Below, piece by piece: positions 56,441 to 64,000 of a stretch of 64,000 bases of DNA. Numbering within the stretch: position 1 is the first letter of the stretch; every line of letters starts with the position of its first letter. The position numbers and the translations under genes were made by a program. The DNA lies in the NCBI GenBank assembly GCA_006176705.1, contig QRFJ01000784.1:1-64000 (forward strand), given 5' to 3'. The DNA comes from Cocos nucifera. Taxonomy: Eukaryota; Streptophyta; Magnoliopsida; Arecales; Arecaceae. The notes under the pieces are model-generated. The model was not told the origin of the DNA and ran no database searches. It worked only from the letters and a program-made list of their open reading frames with translations.

Positions 56441-58312
56441 TTTTCTATAAGGAGTCAAAATTTATAGTGAGATTTTATAATTAGACTTTATCAATTTATT
56501 TAGCAATTTTATTTTTAAATAAATTAGACTCTCACTATTTTCTCGAATTCCTACACTTTCTTGGTAGAGATGCAAAAATCTCTACAATGATTTAATTTAT
56601 AGTGGATGGTGTGGTTCCATCGATTGGCTCACCATCTCACCTAATAGTTATTGATGATAGATCAACCGATGAGTGGACAACCCTTGTCCAATGATTCTCT
56701 AATCATAGTGCATCCAAACCTGGTCTCTAATTCATGAAGCTCACCGTGTCTAAAATATTGCTCCACTTCTTAGTTAATTCAGACCCACTACTTGCACAAA
56801 TTGAATTTCTGATTGGATCTCTTACCATATCCAAAATATTGAGCCCAACCCATCCTCCAACCCATAGCATCCAATGTTTAATAGATATGATTGTGTCTTT
56901 CCAGTGCAACTGAACCACTGTAACCAGTCGAGAACAATCAACCCCAAAAAGAGCCCGCATATCTACAATGATGGAAGACCTATGACTTAATATTTTCATA
57001 GAAAAATTTGATTTAGATCTCTTCAAACTTTACTTGACTTAGTCATAATAATGATGACTAACCTAGTGGTATGAATTAGCTTGAATTGTTAGCCATCTCT
57101 AATCAGAACTGGGTTGATACAAATGGCCAGATAAGTAAGCTCAGTGGAAGGGATATACCATTAACTCGATAAGAATGCATTCAAATCGAGTAGCTCTCAA
57201 TTAAAAACTAGTCGATCATATCTGTCAGACTTATCTTAGACATCAAATTATCAAATCAGAACCAATTGGATTAGCCTACAATCTATGCCCGAGCCACGAA
57301 GCCAAATTAGGTCTTGACTTGGTCAACCACATGTGAATGTGAGTCGATCTTGATCCACACTTAATCCTATTAGACTGATCAATTCTAAGCACTCTTGATC
57401 CTACCTAACTAATTCTTGATTTGATTTGATCAACCGCTAAACCTAATTGAGCTACCCAAGCTCGAGTCCAAATTTATGAAGGTATCTTAGATCTAAAAAT
57501 TTATAATTTTTAGACCTAATTTATTTCATAATCTTAATTCTTAATTAAGTTTGGGTTCATAAATAGAAACATACAAAAATCTTAGGATTTCGGGATCTTG
57601 GATTTTGCAGAAAAGTAAGTTTTTTTTATTTTTAATTAAGGACAAACGTGTAGCACCCCTACACACCATAAGAGCATCCCATCGAATGAGAAGAGAGGGC
57701 ATTTAAACCCTTCTTATTCTCATGATCGGATGGCCAATGGAAATGCCTTAATCAAAAACAATAACTACACTACAAAACAAAAAAATCTATAATATATATC
57801 TCATATAAAGTCATAGATCTAATCATGTATGTTCTATATACATTTCATGTATCAAATATTAAATTATAAATGCATGCTTTCAGATTTGATAAATAACATA
57901 TAAAATCTAAAAGATAAAATTTTAATTTAATCACATCAAATAAAATCTATTCTAGATAATTCATAGAACTATTTACGACTAGTCTAGGCATGCATCAATT
58001 ATATCTCATATAAAATTTAAAAATTTTATTTTTTATTTTTAGATCTAATTATAATATTTATAATATTAAAAAAAATAAAAAAATCTAAAAAAAATTAATC
58101 ATATCAAAAAGAAAATAATACTAAACTATACATAGAATAATTCTACACCTAGTCCAGACATGTATCTCATACAATATTTATATGAATCTAAAATTTTAAT
58201 TTTTTAATTTTAGATCTGATCATATCTGATGTGATATCTAAAATCTTTAATATTAGATTATAAATTATAATAAAAATTAGATCTAAAATAGATCTAAAGA
58301 ACTGTAAATGTA
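56441..58312 (-). other. C4 5' leader
   Basis: Matches the C2 leader (16745-18599) in reverse. It keeps the G+C-rich hairpin at about 56888-56957 in degraded form, with pairing largely kept through G-U wobbles, and the nested inverted repeats at about 57636-57760. No gene is seen. Confidence 0.65.
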
Positions 58313-58324
58313 GCTCTAATACTA
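58313..58324 (-). promoter_or_regulatory. C4 primer binding site, mutated
   Basis: TAGTATTAGAGC on the minus strand has two changes from TGGTATCAGAGC and lies two bases from the LTR. Confidence 0.8.
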
Positions 58325-58326
58325 GT

Positions 58327-60505
58327 TGAAGAAAAAAACTGCTTTTTCCACCACAGAATCATTCAGATCTGATTCGATATAAAGAGATATTTTTTAAAAA
58401 AAATTAATAAATTTTAATCAAATCTAAAATATATCAGATCTGATCCTATAGATCTAATATTAAAACTAAAATTAAAATTAAATTAGATTTAATTCATACC
58501 TTGTTCGGATAATCTGATTACCTTCTCAATGATCTAGAAGTTTTCGAGGTTCTAGATCTTAGCCATGCAAGCGCCTAGCCTCTACCAGTATCTATTCAGA
58601 CTGGATCTAAATGTCTTCTTTTTTTAAATCATGACTCTAAAGATCAGATCTAGATCTGATCTGAAGAATCTTCAAAAGAGTCTTCAAAGGCAGCATATTC
58701 GTCTCTCAAGCGAAAGTTGTCTTCTTTTTGATCTATGCACCAAATCATCTTGGAACTTTATTGAAATTGTGCCCAACTCTTTGGGCATGGAGAAGGGAGA
58801 GAGAGGATCTGAGCGAGGCATAGAAGAGAGCAGGGGCAGCCTTACAGCATGGTGGATGGGTAAAAGCTCTCAACCCTAAGCATAGATAGGGTTTAAATAG
58901 ACTCTGCTATGCTATGCAGTGCCACATCACTTCGGCCAATCAAATTGCATGATTCAATCAAATTTTAATTTGATTGATAGAGTGACATCATCTGATCCAA
59001 TCAGATTAGAGATCCCTTAAAGTCTCCAGAGGTGGTGCCATAGATGGATAGGCCCAAACTCTTTGGCACCTAAGAGTCCATCTCCATCAAACAATCCTTG
59101 GAGTCCCATTTGAATAGGACTCCTCCCTTTTCCCCATGTGCACATGCCAAGTAGGAGCGTGCACACATTCTTGTGCATGAAATCCAAGGGAGTGTGCACC
59201 CCAAGGAGATGTCCAAAGAGGGTGCACTCTCCTGCCTCTTTCTTTCCTTCATTGAGACATCTTATGTCTCATCAATGATACGAAATGGCAAGTGGCGACA
59301 GGATTTAGTAGGTGTTGTCTAATTTCCATCTGATGGACTATGACATCCTTTTTTTGATCTAAACAAGCTCTAGTTAAATAAAGATAAACTTATACAGGGT
59401 TCTCTGGTAAGCCCAAATCAATTTGACTCAACAGAGATGAACTAAAAAGACTACAGAAGAAGAAAGTTAGGCTCAATCGTGTGCTAGCATGATTTTTTTG
59501 AACCAATTGGATCTAATCCAAATCAATCAAACTAGGTTGGCTCAATTGATCGCATCCAGACCCAAATTCTTGTTTGTGTGATCCAGCTAGATTCAGTTCC
59601 ATATGGTAATGAGATATACCACGATCTTCATCATCAACATCATCAAAACATCTTTCGATGGATTAGAACTTTTCTGATTCATACAATTAAAATAATTGAT
59701 CATCAAGATCATTCTAATTGCTTTCAAAATTCACTAGTGACACATAGCAGTATATGGTAGTAAGCTATTAGAACTGAAAGCGAACCTCTCGATGTAGCTA
59801 CCTGGGTGATTGAATTCTTCTATCTTAAGTCCCGACAGGATTAGGGTTAAGTGAACTCATCAAACCCAATATCTATCATATGAATTAATCATTTGATTTG
59901 AGTCCAATGTGAAATTCTAATAGAAACTTTTTCTATCATCTTCATACTACCATGGCCATGGGCTTATAGACTCAATCTCATGATCATCATAGGGCTACTC
60001 CTCATCTACCGAGGTAAATAGATTTCTTATTGGTGCAATCCAATTTCTACAATGAACATGCTATAGCCAACATACACCTCAGGATTTCGAATGGCAAGAA
60101 GATCGAGTTATGGTGTAGTCAAACTATAACATCCTTAAGGTGAACTATCGATGTACCTCAGATCAAAGAATCAAACACTACTACAGCATCAAGCCAGTCA
60201 TCGATGAGAAGGTAGACTCTCTTAGACTGCTTGAGGTGGTCACACTCAGTACCCTCATTCTCTAACAAGTACTTATACTCTCACTCTGGTGTCTTCATAC
60301 TGTAGACTCAAGATCCATCTATCTTAAGAAAGTGATCGTATATCAATCTTCTAGATCGATTATAATTCTTGTGATGATCCTATGGTCAAATACACACTAT
60401 GATAAAAAATAATTCTTTTATTAATTTATGTCAAAAATATAAAATTATTTCTAGAAGTGTATTACAAGTGTCAGCTAATCTGCCTTATAGAACACACATC
60501 TAACG
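58327..60505 (-). repeat. C4 5' LTR (right)
   Basis: On the plus strand it starts TGAAG and ends CATCTAACG, where the last base is changed from A. An internal deletion of about 110 bp lies near 60385. The segment matching the C1/C2 transcript region (about 58560-58900) is better conserved than U3. Confidence 0.9.
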
Positions 60506-61406
60506 GATACTCGATGATAGTTTTATTATTTTACTCTTGTATGTTGATGACATATTAATAGTTGGACTGAACATGCAAGAGATTCAATGATGGAAAAGAG
60601 AGTTGTCAAGAGAGTTTGCAATGAAGGATATGGGTACAGCAGAATAAATACTTGGACTAAGAATTGAAAGAGACAAAGTGGTAGGTACAGTGAAGCTAAT
60701 TCAAGATAGCTACATTGAAAAGATGCTGGATAGGTTCAACATGATAGATGCTAAACTTATGAAGACACCTTTGGTTAGTCATTTCAAGCTTTCAAAAGAA
60801 TAGTCACCCAAGGATGATGATGAGCCAAAGAGAATGGCAAGGGTTCCTTATGCTTCAACGGTTGGCAGCTTAACGTATGCAATGGTTTGCATGAGACCTG
60901 ATATTGCATATGTAGTAGGAGCTATAAGCAGGTACAAGGCTAATTTGAATGAGCAACATTAGAAAGCTATCAAGTGGATCCTCAAATATTTGAATGAGCA
61001 TGATTAGGTACATTTTTACCATTGGCAGGATAGCAGTGAGCTGGGTTTCATAGCTGCAAAAGATCATAGCGCTTTCTACCACCAAGATGAAGCATGTTGC
61101 AATCATAGAAGCTAGCAAGGAGATGATTTGGCTGTAAAATCTACTAAAAGGACTAGATAGAGAGAAGAGTTGCGGTGTTCTATTCAGTGATAGTTAGAGT
61201 GCTATTCATCTTATGAAGAATTCCATTTTCGTATGAGAATAAAGCACATACAACTTAGATATCACTTCATTAGAGTATTGCTTAAAGATGGAAGCTTGTC
61301 ACTAAAAAAGATTCAGAGCTCGAAAAATTCAGCCGATATGTTGACTAAAGTGATCACTGCAGAAAAATTGGGACTGTGTATGGTCTTAATTGGCCTCCAA
61401 AGCTAG
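60506..61406 (+). pseudogene. C3 reverse transcriptase and RNase H, 3' part
   Basis: It resumes at S-F-I-I-L-L-L-Y-V-D-D-I-L-I-V-G (YVDD intact near 60538-60549) and continues to M-K-D-M-G, P-Y-A-S-T-V-G-S-L and R-P-D-I-A-Y blocks by 60910. Near 61005 a deletion joins the K-Y-L block to an F-T-I-G block, losing the first catalytic part of RNase H. The end contains D-M-L-T-K near 61337-61351. The stop is at 61404-61406. Several TAG and TAA codons interrupt. Confidence 0.88.
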
Positions 61407-61494
61407 TTGCAGAGAGGCATTGCATAAAATACTAACCTATAATATGAAAGTTTATTTTTTTCAGGTGGATGCAGCTTTGGATGTCTTAGTCTCC

Positions 61495-61505
61495 AAGTGA
61501 GAGAG
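61495..61505 (+). promoter_or_regulatory. C3 polypurine tract
   Basis: AAGTGAGAGAG lies one base before the 3' LTR start at 61507. Confidence 0.8.
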
Positions 61506-61506
61506 T

Positions 61507-62511
61507 TGTTGGATGGTGGAGCCCAATCCACCCAACAAATTGGACAAAATCAATATCCAAGCCCAAAAGAAAGCCCACATGAAAAAAAAGAAAAGAAAAG
61601 AAAAGAAAAAAATGGGGGCCTACAATAGGGCCCGACCCAGCAGTTGGGCGCAGCCCAACGAACCGGTGTAGCCCAGCCAATGATCCATGTGGGTGCGCGG
61701 CCCAATGCAAGCATGCACGGGGTAGTGCATGCAGAACGAGCCCATCCAACATAGTGTATGCATGGCCCATCATGCCAAAGGTGATAGCATGGTCCATGAT
61801 GACTGCATGGATCGAATGCAGTCCACAGGTGCGGTCCAGGCATTTTCCTTGCATTTCTCATGGTCCACGCCACTTTGGTGGACCGCTAAGGGGTCTATGA
61901 GCTAAAGTCATGGCTCATGGGGTTGTTTTGAGTTGTTTCTCATGCTGATGCACGATCAGACAAGCGAGAGGTGCCAATGCCTTGATCTGATAGCTACGAG
62001 CATGTGGACATAATTAAAGGCATCTTGTACTCAAATTGGGCTTGATTAGAGGCCTATAAAATAGGTCTATGGGTGCAGTGTTTGGTAGAACATAGCAAAG
62101 AATGCAGTAGGGAGCAACCGAGAGCTTTTTCCAAGAGAGAAAAAAGGAGAGGGGAAGAGAGAAAGAGAGAGGCTTGGGTCCTCTTCTTGTGAATAATCCT
62201 AGGGCGTCACTAGGTGAGTGAAGTATCTTTAGGAAAATTTTTTTTCTTCCTGTTAGGACTGTTCTTGCATCCAGAAGAGAGAGAAAAAAAAGGGTTCTTC
62301 TTTGTTCTCATCTCTTATAAATTTTTAATTTTTTTAGTGAAAAATATAATTCTATGCAGCCATAGATGTAGGAGCAAGAGACTCCGAATCACATGAATCA
62401 TCTATGTTTCGAGCTAATGTATTGTATACTTTTAGATTTTTTTTCTTTCTCCTGCGACTACCATAATCCATTGTACATCATTTCCTAAACCTATATTAGT
62501 CAATCCTAACA
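61507..62511 (+). repeat. C3 3' LTR
   Basis: Begins TGTTGGATGG and ends CTAACA; partner of 46765-47774. TATAAAATA lies at 62055-62063. A minus-strand open frame at 61486-61854 crosses the LTR start and I treat it as chance. Confidence 0.93.
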
Positions 62512-62818
62512 CATCCGAGATGTGATCCTTCTATTTCACGTCTTCTATTTAGATGATTGTCTTTTAGTTGCTCAGGCTTTGGCTAGGGATGCTATTGATC
62601 TTGCTGCTATCATTAATACTTGTTGCTATCATTGATGCTTACTATTATCATGCATGTCAGAATGTTAATTATGATAAATCATCTATATGTTTTAGTCCTT
62701 CTATTTCATCCAGTGTGAAAGATTCTATCTTACATCTCTTACATGTTCCTATACGCCCTCTACCTTAGCAGGGAGGGCTTCATCTGCTATTGGGAGGGCT
62801 GCAGTTAGGGGTGGGAGG
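62512..62818 (+). pseudogene. L1-type LINE reverse transcriptase, 3' fragment
   Basis: After the target duplication the L1 frame continues with H-L-L-F then a D-D-C-L-L-V-A-Q-A block near 62550-62580, the RT active site (F-A-D-D-like, first residue altered), then N-V-N-Y-D-K-S-S-I-C-F-S-P-S. The alignment is lost after about 62760. Confidence 0.75.
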
Positions 62819-64000
62819 TGTCACGTCTCAAATCTAAGACATAACATGGCCATGCTATCGAGAGGTACCATCTTCGATAACACGAAGCCTATCGATCATA
62901 ATCGGTTAAAATTTATAATAATTAAAATATAAATAAAGATTCAATTTCATGATTCTTCAAATAATTAAATCAAGATTGGTGCAGAGAGCATCTAAATCCA
63001 AAACTAAAAATCAAACCCATATCTTAAAATCATAAATAAACAACTACAAGTTAATAATCAAACTAAGTTCAACTACAAAATCTCCAAGCTTGCTATGTAG
63101 ATCTCCAAGCCTGGATCCTTCATCAGTCCTAATTTTATTTTTTTATAAAAAAAAATAAAGAGGTATGAGCTACACTAGCTCAGTAAGTAAAATCTATACT
63201 TCCTTACCAGATCAAGCATAAGTGTTTCAATGATAATGCAACATTAGAAAATAATAAGTATTGCAAAATAAAATATTTCATAAAGCATATAATAAAACAA
63301 GTCATAAACTAGTTATACATGCATAAACTATGAATATTTTGTAAACATGATTCGTAAATTATTCTTGTCATACTCATGTCATATTTCAAAACATTGCTCA
63401 TAGATATTCATACTATTGTTACTTTGTATCTATGACAGGGCCAGTATTATTAATCGATGGAATTCTTGTTTTGTATGCCAACTTTATACCCACTGATAGG
63501 GTCTGTATTCTTATGGATGCTAGCTCCAGATATCGATCTTTTCATAGGGATTCATTCATAACTACCTGAAAGCCTTTGAAATCTTGATATTTTTTTCTTA
63601 AAATATACAAATACATGGATAGAAAAATAATAAAATTCATGCTTCATAAATATATCATTTTTATAAAACATATTCATTGAATCAATGATCATAATAAAAT
63701 ATAATTTTTTATATCTCATATACTGATCTTTATTTTATGAAAAATATGATTTCATCAATAATAGTTCATTTATATGGAAAGCATAATAATTTAAAATAAA
63801 TAAAGAGGGTAAGATTCCACTTAACTTGATCATCCCAGATCTTCAAACTTTGTTAAAAAAAATAGATAATTCTATTTTAAATATTAATTTATAATTAATT
63901 TTTATTTATTAAATTTAATAAAATTAAATAATAATAAAAGAGATGATTGATCAAGTGATCAATCCAATAAGCCATCCGGGACCAAATCGATTCAAGGTTA
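62819..64000. repeat. Probable start of another LTR, runs off window
   Basis: TGTCACGTCTCAAATC follows a purine-rich run (GGGGTGGGAGG at 62808-62818). The CATAACATGG and AACACGAAGCC blocks recall plant gypsy LTRs starting TGTCACG. No coding frame is seen in the 1.2 kb. The other LTR and any target duplication are outside the window, so this is tentative. Confidence 0.4.

Larger units (their letters stand above)
50499..60505 (-). mobile_element. C4: divergent Angela-like copia element, antisense inside C3
   Basis: The same gene order and closely related proteins as C1/C2, on the minus strand, between two LTRs (left 50499-52509, right 58327-60505). The left LTR lacks about 290 bp at its outer end and the right one lacks about 110 bp near 60385. 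The expected target duplication is absent at the left because a deletion took out the junction. Compared with C1/C2 it is older, with a lost start codon and many stops. Confidence 0.92.
46765..62511 (+). mobile_element. C3: copia retrotransposon split by C4
   Basis: LTRs of 1010 bp (46765-47774) and 1005 bp (61507-62511) flank a decayed gag-pol region. The target duplication CATCC is perfect (46760-46764 and 62512-62516), and joining the flanks restores the L1 reverse transcriptase. C4 occupies 50499-60505 inside it. The family differs from C1/C2/C4 and from X1/X2. Confidence 0.95.

Noticed and set aside
61486..61873. Minus-strand frames of 107 and 122 residues
   Set aside because: They overlap the C3 3' LTR start and poly-purine sequence in two frames; the 5' LTR copy shows no matching conserved protein.
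1..64000. CRISPR arrays, bacterial operons, tRNA or rRNA genes
   Set aside because: No regular direct repeats with unique spacers, no ribosome-binding-site-led gene clusters, and no cloverleaf or rRNA sequence was recognised on either strand.

Overview
This window is plant nuclear DNA, A+T-rich and made almost entirely of LTR retrotransposons inserted into one another. I see no host protein-coding gene, tRNA or rRNA gene and no bacterial feature. The element types (Angela-like Ty1/copia, Tat-lineage Ty3/gypsy with a second RNase H, an L1-type LINE and a CACTA-like miniature element) point to a flowering plant. A monocot such as a palm is my guess from general resemblance only. Most coding regions are broken by stops, frameshifts and deletions.

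Layout, left to right. C1 (1-6563, +) is an Angela-like copia element whose 5' LTR lies outside the window. It sits in the left LTR of X1 (6564-13640, -), a second and more decayed copia family. X1 in turn interrupts G1, a Tat-type gypsy element on the + strand whose surviving pieces are 13641-14451, 24844-27731, 29213-29662 and 40146-45889. G1 is further interrupted by C2 (14452-24843, +), a nearly intact sister of C1; by a solo LTR of G1's own family in reverse orientation (27732-29212); and by X2 (29663-40145, -), a sister of X1. The 3' part of G1 carries integrase, a tandem-repeat tract, an antisense reading frame, a polypurine tract and a 1481-bp LTR.

Right of G1 lie a CACTA-like MITE (45898-46076) and an L1-type LINE (46077-46764, continuing at 62512). 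The LINE is split by C3 (46765-62511, +), a third copia family with a perfect 5-bp target duplication. C3 is itself split by C4 (50499-60505, -), a divergent relative of C1 and C2. The last 1.2 kb (62819-64000) looks like the start of one more LTR.

The insertion order can be read from junctions. L1 was hit by C3, which was hit by C4. G1 was hit by X1, which was hit by C1; G1 was also hit by C2, the solo LTR and X2. The points I find most worth a second look are a dense W-box array in the U3 of C1/C2, an inverted repeat that puts the polypurine tract in a loop in two separate copia families, nested inverted repeats in the C2/C4 leader, the antisense frame in G1, and a template-switch scar where C4 meets C3. 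I did not find a novel multi-gene system. The window is a retrotransposon nest.
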